Assembly: GCA_945860685.1 (NCBI GenBank)
Contig: CAMASJ010000006.1
Span: 1 to 37,942 of the forward strand
DNA from: Akkermansia muciniphila
Lineage (GTDB): Bacteria > Verrucomicrobiota > Verrucomicrobiia > Limisphaerales > UBA9464
Direction: 5' to 3'
DNA: 37,942 bases
Part shown: piece by piece, positions 1 to 8,042 of the stretch
Layout of the letters: each line of letters begins with the position of its first letter
How positions within the stretch are numbered: position 1 is the stretch's first letter
Notes under the pieces: model-generated
Database searches by the model: none
What the model was told of the DNA's origin: nothing
The model's input: the letters and a program-made list of their open reading frames with translations, nothing else
Translations under genes and position numbers: made by a program

Positions 1-1
1 C

Positions 2-307
2 CTCGCGGACGTAGGCTTGGAACACCTCGGTGTCGGTGGCCCCGGGGCAGGTCATGCAGGCGCTCGTGCCGTCGAGCCGAACCGAGGAGATCATGGTGGT
101 GGTCGTCCAGTGTCCATGCGGACAACCGGCCACCAGGAGCTGGCCGCGCGGGGCCCGCCCGCGCAGGCGGGTCATGTTGGTCTTGGCCGCCGCCTCGTCG
201 ATGAAGACGAGCCTGCCGGCGGCGAGCTGCCCTTGCCCGGCCCGCCACTGCCGTCGAGCCTCGGCGACATCGGCCCGTCCTTGCTCGGCGGCATGGAGCG
301 TCTTTTT
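2..307 (-). CDS. IS630 transposase, DDE-domain frame, partial
   Basis: This is the -1 frame relative to the HTH frame, translated by hand because the ORF track does not list it. It begins [20 protein letters not shown] directly after an in-frame TAG (308-310), and continues through [18 protein letters not shown] and [16 protein letters not shown] to the window edge. The aspartate of FIDE is the expected first catalytic residue of the DDE triad; the second Asp and the Glu lie outside the window. The frame is open for all 102 codons. This suggests either a recent frameshift or a functional two-frame arrangement, as known in several IS families. Confidence 0.75.
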
Positions 308-639
308 CTATATGTCAGCCCGAGGGCCACGAGCGCCTGGTGTACGGCCGGCACCGTGCAGGGCATCGACAGCTTCTCCTTGATCTGCGCCAAGGTCAGG
401 TCGGGCTGGGCGGCCACCAACGCCAAGAGACCTTCCCGGTACTCAGGCAGGATCCTGGCCTTCCTCCCGGAGTAGCGGTGGCGGTGCCCCAGGTCGTTGG
501 TCCGGCGCCGCTGCTGCAGAAGCTTCTTCACCATGCCGACAGACACCCCAAAGCGCTGGGCGACCTCCTCCCGGGTGCCCTGCCGCCCATCATAGGCCGC
601 CACGATCCTCTCCCGCAGATCCAACGACAGCGTTCGCAT
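172..639 (-). CDS. IS630 transposase, N-terminal frame (HTH domain)
   Basis: This is the upstream frame of an IS630-family transposase. The first about 110 residues are genuine: they start [18 protein letters not shown] and contain the winged/HTH DNA-binding region ([20 protein letters not shown]) followed by the second helical domain ([10 protein letters not shown]). Homology to the family stops near LTYRKRR. The residues after it, rich in Ser, Pro and Gly, are out-of-frame read-through. The catalytic DDE part continues in the -1 frame from about base 307. The two frames meet at a run of five A residues (301-308). The full protein would be made only by -1 slippage there, or the gene is broken by a one-base indel. 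Confidence 0.8.
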   Translation of the reverse strand: MRTLSLDLRERIVAAYDGRQGTREEVAQRFGVSVGMVKKLLQQRRRTNDLGHRHRYSGRKARILPEYREGLLALVAAQPDLTLAQIKEKLSMPCTVPAVHQALVALGLTYRKRRSMPPSKDGPMSPRLDGSGGPGKGSSPPAGSSSSTRRRPRPT

Positions 640-743
640 CCCCTATCCATGGATCTTTCGGGGCAGCGTGGCTACAGTTTAGTTTAATGTGCCTTAGCGC
701 GCGGGCCGTCTTCACTCCCTGCGGATCGATTCCGGCGGTCGGA

Positions 744-3032
744 TCAGCGCTCGGACTCCGACCCCGACCCCGGCGCGCCCTCGGGCGGCGTGGAAGGCAG
801 GATCTTCGCCGGCCCCGGCTGCTGCGCGCGTTCGGGCATCTGCATTCCAGGCGGGAGCGCAGGCATCTTCTTCGGGGCGGCTGCCTTCCGGACCGAGCTC
901 GTCTCGTCCTGCTTGATCGGACGGTGGTAGTACGACGCGTAGTAGTACGTGGTGTAGTAGTAGTACGGGTTGTCGATCGGCACGCCGTTGACGATGAGGC
1001 CGAGGATGGGGGCACCGCGTTGACGGATCGTCTGAACGGCCATTTTTGCGAAGCGGATGGAGGTCTTGCCGGCGCGGACCACGAAGAAGATGCCGTCGAG
1101 GTAGGCGGCGATGGAGAACGTGTCGTCGATCGCGGTGAGCGGCGGGCAGTCGAAGATCACGTAATCGAACTCGGCGCGCAGCTCGCGGATGAGCTCCTTG
1201 GTGTTCGGGCCGATGAGCAGCTCGGACGGGTTGGTCGGGCGTTCGCCGGCACGCATGAAGGACAGGTTCGGGATGTTGGTCTCCCGGATGGCCTCGCGGG
1301 GGGTCAGCTTGCCGTTGAGCACCTCGGCCAGTCCGCCTTCGAGCGGTTGCTCGAAGTAGCCGTTGATGTTGCCGCGGCGGAGGTCCGCGTCGATCAGGAG
1401 CGTGCGGTTGCCCGAGTTCGCCAGGGTGATCGCGAAGTTGGTGGTGAAGGTGGTCTTGCCATCGCCCGGGACCGCCGACGTCACCGCGATGAATCGCTTG
1501 CTGGAACCCTCAGGACTCAGCAGGAGGGTCGACCGGACGCCGCGGAGCGATTCCGCGAACATCGTGTGGGACTTCATCCGGTTGAGCACGAGGTAGCCGT
1601 CCTTGTAGTGGCGTTTGTCGACCTCGGGCAGCTGGCCCATGATCGGTTCCTCCAGTGCCTCCTCGATCTGCTCGGGGCTTTCCAGGCGATCGTCCAGCTT
1701 GGCCAGCAGCCACAACACGGCGATGCCGATCACCAATCCCGCGCTGAACGCCGTGCCGACGATGCCCGGACGGTTCGGACCAAACGGCAGGTCGTCGGCG
1801 ATGCCACGCTGGTAGACGTCGAAGGTGTCGGTGTCGGAGGAGACGGTGGCGATCTTGGAAAGCCGGGCCCGGAGGTCGGTGAGGCCGTCGCTGAGGATCT
1901 GCTGCTCGGTCTCGAGCCGGGAGTAGTCGCCGAGGAGTGCGGTGGAGTTCTGGACATTCTCGGTCATCTCCTCGATGACCGCCGGGAGCTTGCCCGCCTT
2001 GATCTCCAGGGCCCGGATCTGCGCCCTCCGTCCCTCGTCGATGATCTCCAACGTGGCCGCGATGGAGGTCTCGGTGTCGGTGATCCGCCGGCGGAGCTGC
2101 TCCATGTAGGGATGGGACGCCTTGAGGATCTGCAACCGGTTGGTGTAGTCCGTCTGCAGCCGCCTCTGTTCGAGCCGCAGCATCGTGTAGCTCGAACCAG
2201 GGGTGAACCGGCTGCTCGTGTCGTCGTCGCTGTTGGACGCGGGACGCGCGGTGGCGACCTCGGCCGGGTTGCCCTTCACGGTGACGCCACCCGAGGCGAG
2301 TTGCTCGGCGTTGGCTGAGCGGAAGATCTGGATCTCGGTGTCCAGGGACTGCAGCTCGTTCTTGACGTCGTTCAGCTTGGCGGCGGCCCGGAGACCGGCG
2401 TCGCGGATGTCCACGATGTTGTTGCGGCGCTTGAAGTCGGCGAAGGCCTCGCTCGCCTGGTTCAGCTTCTGTTCCTTGTTGATGATCTCGCGGGTGATGA
2501 GTGCCTCGCTGGAACTGATGGTGCTGGCGCGCTGCTGGCGCTTGAACTCGATGAACTCATCGGCCCATGCCGTGGCAAACCGGGCTGCGTAGTCCGAGTT
2601 GGTGCTGACGACCGTGAGGGTATAGACGCCGCCCTTGTCGTAACCGACCGACACCGTGGGGAAGACGAACTTGTTGGAGGAGCTGAGTCCCTCCTGGAGC
2701 TTCTGCTGGACCCGGTTGAGCAGCGTGCCGCCCCGCAGAACCTCGATGATGGCGTCCACGGAGATCGATTCCTCGAACATCGCCATGGCGGTACCCTGGT
2801 TCATCTTGGGCGCCGACATCAGCTTCGCGGAGGCTCGGAACTGGTCCGGCTTGTTCATGGCCACCCAGCCACCGATGGCGGTGCTCAACGAGACCGAGAT
2901 CACCAGCAGCAGCCAGCGGTCGGCGATCATCCGGTAGTACCGCCGGAAGTGCAGGTAGAGGTTGATCCGGTCGACCAGCGACGTGCCGTAGCCCGGAAGG
3001 GGCGCCGAGTAGTTGGAGTAGCCGTATTTCAT
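744..3032 (-). CDS. Wzc-like polysaccharide co-polymerase / tyrosine autokinase
   Basis: This inner-membrane protein (762 aa) controls chain length and export of a surface polysaccharide and autophosphorylates on tyrosine. It has a first membrane helix at about residues 40-57, a periplasmic Wzz-type domain with long coiled-coil stretches (about 170-400), a second helix at about 421-446 behind a PNRPG motif, and a cytoplasmic BY-kinase domain. The kinase shows Walker A SAVPGDGKTT (519-528), Walker A' LLIDADLRRG (545-554) and Walker B VIFDCPP (625-631). A tyrosine cluster NPYYYYTTYYYASYYHRP (688-705) is the likely autophosphorylation site. Unusually, about 57 Pro/Lys-rich residues follow it. 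The N-terminus is also tyrosine-rich. It starts 18 bp after the OPX gene and is the last gene of the run before the IS630 element. No partner phosphatase is visible. Confidence 0.93.
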   Translation of the reverse strand: MKYGYSNYSAPLPGYGTSLVDRINLYLHFRRYYRMIADRWLLLVISVSLSTAIGGWVAMNKPDQFRASAKLMSAPKMNQGTAMAMFEESISVDAIIEVLRGGTLLNRVQQKLQEGLSSSNKFVFPTVSVGYDKGGVYTLTVVSTNSDYAARFATAWADEFIEFKRQQRASTISSSEALITREIINKEQKLNQASEAFADFKRRNNIVDIRDAGLRAAAKLNDVKNELQSLDTEIQIFRSANAEQLASGGVTVKGNPAEVATARPASNSDDDTSSRFTPGSSYTMLRLEQRRLQTDYTNRLQILKASHPYMEQLRRRITDTETSIAATLEIIDEGRRAQIRALEIKAGKLPAVIEEMTENVQNSTALLGDYSRLETEQQILSDGLTDLRARLSKIATVSSDTDTFDVYQRGIADDLPFGPNRPGIVGTAFSAGLVIGIAVLWLLAKLDDRLESPEQIEEALEEPIMGQLPEVDKRHYKDGYLVLNRMKSHTMFAESLRGVRSTLLLSPEGSSKRFIAVTSAVPGDGKTTFTTNFAITLANSGNRTLLIDADLRRGNINGYFEQPLEGGLAEVLNGKLTPREAIRETNIPNLSFMRAGERPTNPSELLIGPNTKELIRELRAEFDYVIFDCPPLTAIDDTFSIAAYLDGIFFVVRAGKTSIRFAKMAVQTIRQRGAPILGLIVNGVPIDNPYYYYTTYYYASYYHRPIKQDETSSVRKAAAPKKMPALPPGMQMPERAQQPGPAKILPSTPPEGAPGSGSESER

Positions 3033-3050
3033 GGTGACTCGGAAACGGGA

Positions 3051-3791
3051 TCAGAAGCGGATGCCGACGGCCGGAACCTCGATGCGGTCTCCGTCCTGCA
3101 GCCGGATGTCCATGCTGCGCGCGTTCTCCTTGAGGATCTTGTCGACGTTCACGGTGAACGACTTGGTGACGCCGGTGGTGGGGTCCTTCCGGTGGAGCTT
3201 CACCTTCTTGAGGTTGGCCATCTCGTTGCGACCCAGTCCGATGAGGGCGTCGCTCAGGAAGACCTCCTCGTTCTCGGGGATCGGGATGGTTCCGTTGATC
3301 TCCCCGAAGACCCGGGCCTTGGCGATGCCGGCGACAGAAGCGGAGGCGCTGTTGTTCACGGAGGCCAGATCCAGCTGGACCGTGGCGTTCTGATAGAACC
3401 GTTCGTCGAGCATCCGCTTCACCTCGGCGCGGATGTCGGCCAGCTTTTTGCCACGGACGTCGACGGTCACGTACTCCGTGAACTGACCCGAGACCGGGAA
3501 GTGGACCTCGCCGGCGTCAGTGACCATCGCCTCTTGGGCGGCCTGCGACGGGGCCGGGTCCTCGAGGACGCTGTAGCGGAACACGTCGCGCGGCTTGAAG
3601 TCGCGCTCTGAGGCGTTGATGAGCTTGGACGTGCCCTTGTCCTTCTCAGCGGGAGAGTTGGTCCCCTTCGCAACGGCGGTTGCCGCCAGGTTGTCGGCCT
3701 GGGGCGACGTCGGGGGAGAAGTCACCGGGGTCGGGGACTGGGCAACGGCCAGGAGGGCGGTGAGAGCGGACGCGGAGAGGATCCTCTTCAT
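3051..3791 (-). CDS. Polysaccharide export protein (OPX/Wza family, short form)
   Basis: This is a periplasmic or outer-membrane export protein of 246 aa. It has an N-terminal signal peptide (about residues 1-18), a low-complexity Pro/Thr/Ser linker to about 60, a polysaccharide export domain (about 65-143, starting FKPRDVFRYSV and containing VSGQFTEYVTVDVRGKKLAD), and one SLBB-like domain (about 157-240, ending LQDGDRIEVPAVGIRF). No lipobox cysteine is visible. The protein ends right after the SLBB domain, so it lacks the C-terminal amphipathic helix with which classical Wza forms its own outer-membrane pore. It lies 2 bp after a beta-barrel gene and 18 bp before the Wzc-like gene, so the three are almost certainly co-transcribed. 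Confidence 0.88.
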   Translation of the reverse strand: MKRILSASALTALLAVAQSPTPVTSPPTSPQADNLAATAVAKGTNSPAEKDKGTSKLINASERDFKPRDVFRYSVLEDPAPSQAAQEAMVTDAGEVHFPVSGQFTEYVTVDVRGKKLADIRAEVKRMLDERFYQNATVQLDLASVNNSASASVAGIAKARVFGEINGTIPIPENEEVFLSDALIGLGRNEMANLKKVKLHRKDPTTGVTKSFTVNVDKILKENARSMDIRLQDGDRIEVPAVGIRF

Positions 3792-3793
3792 CT

Positions 3794-5293
3794 TCAGAAC
3801 TGGTAGTTCAAGCTCAGCATCACGGTGTTCTGGTTGAAATTGCGGAGCTGCAGATCGCTGGACCGCACGCCATAGGTGTAGCCGAGACTTCCCGACAGGT
3901 TGTTGGAGAACCGATAGCTCAACGTCAGTCCCGCCGTGTAGTTTTCGCTGACCCGACCCGGCAACGGCAGCGAGACGATTCCGTTGCCCAGGTCCACCGA
4001 ACCAGGGGGAAAGTAATAGAGCTCGCCGAGCCCGTCATCCACCATTCCGGGGATGGTCGGATCGAAGGACTCCGGTGGGATCCGGAAGGCTTCCCGGGGA
4101 AGGCTGAGCTCCGAACCCGAATCGGTGGAGTTCACATAGCCGCCGGAAAGCTGGAAGGTGGCCCTCTCGGTGACGTTCCATGACAGGATCACGTTCGCGA
4201 AGAACTGTTCGGTGAAGTTGTTGCCGAAGCCGGTGTTGGCCCCGCTTCCGGCGGCGAGGGTGTATTCCCAATAGCGCCGGAACCGGTGGCTGACGGAAAG
4301 GTCGTAGGTGATGCCGTTGAAGTTGGAAGCGTCCGCCACCCGGCCGTTCCGGTCGAACTGCGTCACCGAGTAGCGGACATGCGAGCTGACGTTGAAGTAG
4401 CGCCCCGGTTGCCAGGCCGCCAGCAGGCCGCCGGAGTAGGAGGTTGAACTGTTCTGGAAGTCGGTCTGGAAGGCCTGTGTCGACGCGCTGGCGGAGGTTC
4501 CAACGGTCCAGACTGGCCCCAGCCGACGGTAGAGCGCCGTGCTCGCGACGTGGGAGTCTCGGTTCAGGACGTCGAACGACTTGGAACCCGTGAGTCCCCG
4601 CTCCAACGTGTAGCTGTAGCCGCCTTGCAGCGACAGATCCCGCGAAAGGATCCAGGAGGCCGACATGCCGATCGTGTTCTGGATGCGCCGGAAAGCGGCG
4701 GTCTCCGCGGAGCCGGTCGTCACCAACTCCGGTCGCTGCGAAATGCTGGCCGGGGTCGATGTCTGGTTGAACAGGCTGATCCGGACATTCCCGGCGATCA
4801 CCATCCAGTCGATGGTGGAGTTCGGCGAAACGGTCAGGGAGTCGAGCTGTTCCTGGATCAGATGCTTCTGGTAGCCAACGCCGACGTCGATCCGCAGCGT
4901 GTTCATGTCGGTCACCGGCCATTCGAGCGTGGTGTTGAACATCGGGGTGACCACGATGTCGTCGGCCCGGCCCAGGGCCTGCTCGGTGAACAGGGCATTG
5001 TCGGTGTAGCTGACGGAGGTGGCGGCGGAGAAGAGGGCGGATACCGGTCCGAAACGGATGTTGTATGGGCCGCGACGGAGCTGCGTGTTGGAGACGGGCC
5101 GGTAGGGAATTCCGCCGTTGCCCTGGAGGTTCAGTGCCGAGGCCGGGTCGTCGTTGAGGAACGAGGTGGCCTGGGATGCGTCCTGCGCGGAAACCCGGAA
5201 AAGGCAGGCGGCAGATACCGCCGCGGCCAGGGCGGCACGCGACCGGGAATGGCACTGTGCCCTGAGGCTCTTGGATGCGGATGCGGGATCCAT
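3794..5293 (-). CDS. Outer-membrane beta-barrel protein, putative polysaccharide export porin
   Basis: The ORF track runs from 5557, but its first 88 codons overlap the end of the ABC transporter gene in another frame. The ATG at 5293 gives 499 aa with a proper signal peptide ending near CLFRVSA (residue ~36). The mature part has many alternating polar/aromatic strands (SVSYTDNALFTE, LRIDVGVGYQKHL, FQLSGGYVNSTDSGS) and ends MLSLNYQF; the terminal Phe is the usual barrel-assembly signal. It resembles the barrel proteins often encoded next to exopolysaccharide export genes. Because the adjacent OPX protein lacks its own pore helix, this barrel may form the outer-membrane channel. That role is inference. 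No Shine-Dalgarno sequence is evident. Confidence 0.8.
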   Translation of the reverse strand: MDPASASKSLRAQCHSRSRAALAAAVSAACLFRVSAQDASQATSFLNDDPASALNLQGNGGIPYRPVSNTQLRRGPYNIRFGPVSALFSAATSVSYTDNALFTEQALGRADDIVVTPMFNTTLEWPVTDMNTLRIDVGVGYQKHLIQEQLDSLTVSPNSTIDWMVIAGNVRISLFNQTSTPASISQRPELVTTGSAETAAFRRIQNTIGMSASWILSRDLSLQGGYSYTLERGLTGSKSFDVLNRDSHVASTALYRRLGPVWTVGTSASASTQAFQTDFQNSSTSYSGGLLAAWQPGRYFNVSSHVRYSVTQFDRNGRVADASNFNGITYDLSVSHRFRRYWEYTLAAGSGANTGFGNNFTEQFFANVILSWNVTERATFQLSGGYVNSTDSGSELSLPREAFRIPPESFDPTIPGMVDDGLGELYYFPPGSVDLGNGIVSLPLPGRVSENYTAGLTLSYRFSNNLSGSLGYTYGVRSSDLQLRNFNQNTVMLSLNYQF

Positions 5294-5356
5294 GGGTTTC
5301 GGCGGGCCCGAACCCGGGTCCGGCGCGTCCTTGTAAATAGCGGCCGGATCGGGACG

Positions 5357-5377
5357 CGGCCACTTCCAAAGTGGCCG
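5357..5377 (-). other. Perfect hairpin between ABC exporter and barrel gene
   Basis: CGGCCACTT and AAGTGGCCG form a perfect 9-bp stem with a 3-nt loop in the 136-bp gap between the ABC gene stop and the barrel gene start. There is no T-run after it on either strand, so it is not a standard intrinsic terminator. It could be an RNA processing or attenuation element separating the lipid-export genes from the polysaccharide-export genes. Confidence 0.5.
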
Positions 5378-5429
5378 GCATCCCGGCTCCAGTCCGTCGT
5401 CCCGTGCATCGGCCGGCACATCGGTCCCC

Positions 5430-7193
5430 TTAACCCGCCAGGCCTCCATCGCCGACGCGCTGGAGACGGGAGAAGTAGCCCTCCCCGGCCAGCAACCTCT
5501 CCGGGCTCCCCTGCTCGACCACCTTTCCCTCGCGCAAGACCACCACACGGTCCGCATGCCGGATGGTCTCCAGCCGATGGGCGACGATCAGCGTGGTCCG
5601 GCCCACGGCCAGGCGTCGAAGCGCGGCCACAACCGCCGCCTCGCTCTCCCGGTCCAGCGCACTGGTGGGTTCGTCGAGCAGCAGCACCGGGGCGTCCTTG
5701 AGGAAGGCCCGGGCCAGATTGATCCGCTGTTTCTCGCCGGTGCTCAGGCGCGCCGCTCCGTCGCCGACCACGGTGTCGTAGCCCTGGGGGAGCCTCAGGA
5801 TGAACTCGTGCGCACTCGCCGACCTCGCGGCCGCCTCGATCTCGGGACGCGTCGCCCCTTCCCGCGCGAAGCCGATGTTCTCCGCGATCGTCGCCGGGAG
5901 CAGCAACGGCTCCTGGAGCACCAGCGCGATCCGACGCCTCAGTTGTGCGCGGTCCAGGTCCCGCAGCGGCACCCCATCCCAGAGCACCTCCCCAAGGTCC
6001 GGGTCGAGGAAGCGCGGGATCATCTGGAGCAGCGTCGTCTTCCCCGCGCCGCTCGGACCGATCAACGCCACCGTCTCCCCCGCCGGGATGCGGAGGTCCA
6101 GTCCGTCCAGCACTCGGCGTCCGGACTCGTAGCCGAATCCGACGCCGCGGAACTCCAATCCCGCGCCGCCTTCCGCCTCCGGAGGCATCGCACGTCCCGC
6201 GCCGGCGGTTTCCGGGTCGGGCCGGAGCAGTTCGAGCACGCGGCCAGCACCGGCCCGGGCGTTGGAGACGGTGCCGCCCACGTGGGAAAGCTGGTTCAGG
6301 GGTTCGTAGAGCTGCGTGAGGTAGGCCAGGAAGACCAGGAGCCGTCCCGGGCTCAGACGTTCCGCCAGCACCTCCCTCGCCCCGGCTGCGAGGATGGCGG
6401 CGGTCCCGAGCCCCAGCACCACCGCCACCAGCGCGAGGTAGAGCACTTCGATCCGATGCTGGCGCCAGCGCGCAAGGAACGCCTCTCCGGCACGTCCGGC
6501 GAAGGCCTCCGACTCGCGGCGTTCCCGGGTGAACACCTGCACCAACTGCAGGTTGGCCACCAGCTGCTGCACCGAGGACGCGATCCCCGCATCGGCGTCC
6601 TGGGCCTTGCCGGCCGCCCGGGCCAGCCTGGGTCCCAGCAGCCGGATCACCCCCACCAACACCGGAACCGTGGCCAGGGAGACGAGGGTCAACCGCCCGT
6701 TCACCTGCCACATCACCACCGTCATGGTCACGATTCCGGCCGTGGCGGTGAGCACGGTGAAGACGCCCTGGTTGAACAGGGTCTGCACGGAATAGGTGTC
6801 CCAGGTCGCACGGTAGATCAGGTCGCCCGCCTGCGAGCCATGGAGGCGCCGGAGCGAAAGCCCGAGGAGCCGGTCGAAGACCGCCTGCCGCACGCGGGTG
6901 AGTCCCCGCAGTCCGGTCGAGATGACCACCGCCTGAAGCGCCGAGTTCGCCAGCGCATGCAGCACGTGCAGCCCGAACGCCAAACCCGCGAAACCAAGCA
7001 CCGTCCTGAAGCGTTCCTCCGTCGTCGTCGGATCGGTCGACCGCTGGAAGAGCAGGTCCACGATCCACGCCGTGGGCCACGGCTTCAGGACCGCCGCCGT
7101 GGTGGTGACACCGAGCAGGGCCACGGCGACGAGGACGCGCCACCAATCCTCGCGGTAGAAGCGGAGGATCTGGAGGAGCCAATGCCGGGGCAT
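5430..7193 (-). CDS. ABC exporter, fused permease-ATPase (MsbA type)
   Basis: This is a type I ABC exporter half-transporter of 587 aa that should act as a homodimer in the inner membrane. The transmembrane domain spans about residues 18-310. The nucleotide-binding domain shows Walker A GPSGAGKT (379-386), a Q-loop in LVLQEP (Gln427), the signature LSTGEKQR (483-490), Walker B VLLLDEPTSALD (503-514) and the H-loop His in IVAHRLETI (539). The signature has Thr-Gly-Glu in place of the usual Gly-Gly-Gln. It lies 23 bp after kdsB, which fits export of lipid A or another lipid-linked sugar, though the substrate cannot be read from sequence. MsbA proper is similar in length. Confidence 0.88.
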   Translation of the reverse strand: MPRHWLLQILRFYREDWWRVLVAVALLGVTTTAAVLKPWPTAWIVDLLFQRSTDPTTTEERFRTVLGFAGLAFGLHVLHALANSALQAVVISTGLRGLTRVRQAVFDRLLGLSLRRLHGSQAGDLIYRATWDTYSVQTLFNQGVFTVLTATAGIVTMTVVMWQVNGRLTLVSLATVPVLVGVIRLLGPRLARAAGKAQDADAGIASSVQQLVANLQLVQVFTRERRESEAFAGRAGEAFLARWRQHRIEVLYLALVAVVLGLGTAAILAAGAREVLAERLSPGRLLVFLAYLTQLYEPLNQLSHVGGTVSNARAGAGRVLELLRPDPETAGAGRAMPPEAEGGAGLEFRGVGFGYESGRRVLDGLDLRIPAGETVALIGPSGAGKTTLLQMIPRFLDPDLGEVLWDGVPLRDLDRAQLRRRIALVLQEPLLLPATIAENIGFAREGATRPEIEAAARSASAHEFILRLPQGYDTVVGDGAARLSTGEKQRINLARAFLKDAPVLLLDEPTSALDRESEAAVVAALRRLAVGRTTLIVAHRLETIRHADRVVVLREGKVVEQGSPERLLAGEGYFSRLQRVGDGGLAG

Positions 7194-7216
7194 GGGAGGT
7201 CGGGCGGACGTGGGCG

Positions 7217-7960
7217 TCAGGACCGGGAGGCCAACAGGGCCTCGACCCGCGCCACGTCCGCGGGGACGTCGACGCCGACGCTGTCGTGGTCCACGGGCGC
7301 GACCGTGATCGCGATGCCGTTCTCGAGCGCGCGCAGCTGTTCGAGCTTCTCGGCCGCCTCGAGGGACGAGACCGGGAAGGTCACCAGCCGGAGCAACGTC
7401 TCACGCCGGTATCCGTAGATGCCGAGGTGCTTGCGGAAGGGGAAGGACGCCAACTGCTCGGCGGCCGGACATTCGGCGTGGTCGCGCAGGTAGGGTACGG
7501 TCCGACGCGAGAAGTAGAGCGCTCGGCCGTCGACGGCCACGACCACCTTCACCACGTTCGGGTTGTCGTATTCAGCGAGGCTCCGGACCGGCGTGGAGGC
7601 GGTGCTCATCTCGGATCGGCCGAGGGCCGACGCCACGGCGTCGATGACCGCGGGATCCATGAGGGGTTCGTCGCCCTGGATGTTGACGTAGCCGTCCGCG
7701 GCGACCCTTCCGGCGACCTCGGCGATGCGGTCGGTGCCGCTGGGATGATCCTCCCGCGTCATCTCCACCCGGCAGAAACGGCTGGCGAACTCGGCGATAC
7801 GCGGGTCGTCCGTGGCCACGATGACGTCGGCGAGGGACTTCGAGAGGCGGCAGCGTTCGACGACCCGTTGGACGAGCGGGACCCCGGCGATGGGGTGGAG
7901 CGGCTTGCCGGGGAAACGGGTGGAGGCGTAGCGGGCGGGTATCACGCCGATGAGCTTCAT
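7217..7960 (-). CDS. kdsB: 3-deoxy-manno-octulosonate cytidylyltransferase (CMP-Kdo synthetase)
   Basis: This cytoplasmic enzyme activates Kdo with CTP to give CMP-Kdo, the donor used to attach Kdo to lipid A. The length (247 aa) matches the family. The N-terminal nucleotide-binding motif IGVIPARYASTRFPGKPL, VIVATDDPRI, the HPSGTDRIAE block, NIQGDEPLMDP and ALYFSRRTVPY are all typical of KdsB. It is 82 bp downstream of the histidine kinase and 23 bp upstream of the ABC exporter on the same strand. Its presence shows that the organism makes Kdo-containing LPS or a Kdo-containing capsule. Confidence 0.95.
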   Translation of the reverse strand: MKLIGVIPARYASTRFPGKPLHPIAGVPLVQRVVERCRLSKSLADVIVATDDPRIAEFASRFCRVEMTREDHPSGTDRIAEVAGRVAADGYVNIQGDEPLMDPAVIDAVASALGRSEMSTASTPVRSLAEYDNPNVVKVVVAVDGRALYFSRRTVPYLRDHAECPAAEQLASFPFRKHLGIYGYRRETLLRLVTFPVSSLEAAEKLEQLRALENGIAITVAPVDHDSVGVDVPADVARVEALLASRS

Positions 7961-8042
7961 CGGGGTTCAGGCTAGGGACCGCGGGAGCGGAATTCGACGC
8001 CGGAGTTGGGAACGGCGGTTGCCGGGACCTCTGTGGCAAACC

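Larger units (their letters stand above)
1..694 (-). mobile_element. IS630-family insertion sequence, partial (cut by window start)
   Basis: The segment carries a two-frame IS630-type transposase reading leftwards and leaving the window at base 1. The right boundary is inferred. The sequence after the transposase start is non-coding and includes the AT-rich stretch ttaaactaaactgtag (reverse strand), and a TA dinucleotide at 695-696 would fit the TA target preference of the family. The other end and both terminal inverted repeats cannot be compared because the left half is outside the window. The element lies only about 50 bp past the stop of the tyrosine kinase gene, so it may have separated that operon from genes further downstream. 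Confidence 0.7.

Noticed and set aside
687-2318. 543-aa plus-strand ORF
   Set aside because: It lies antisense to the Wzc-like kinase, which has complete catalytic motifs. The ORF has the Arg/Gly/Val/Asp-rich composition of a GC-driven shadow frame and no domain.
5131-7182. 683-aa minus-strand ORF in a second frame of the ABC exporter
   Set aside because: It is the same DNA as the exporter read in another frame, rich in Arg, Gly and Pro; Walker motifs are only in the 587-aa frame.
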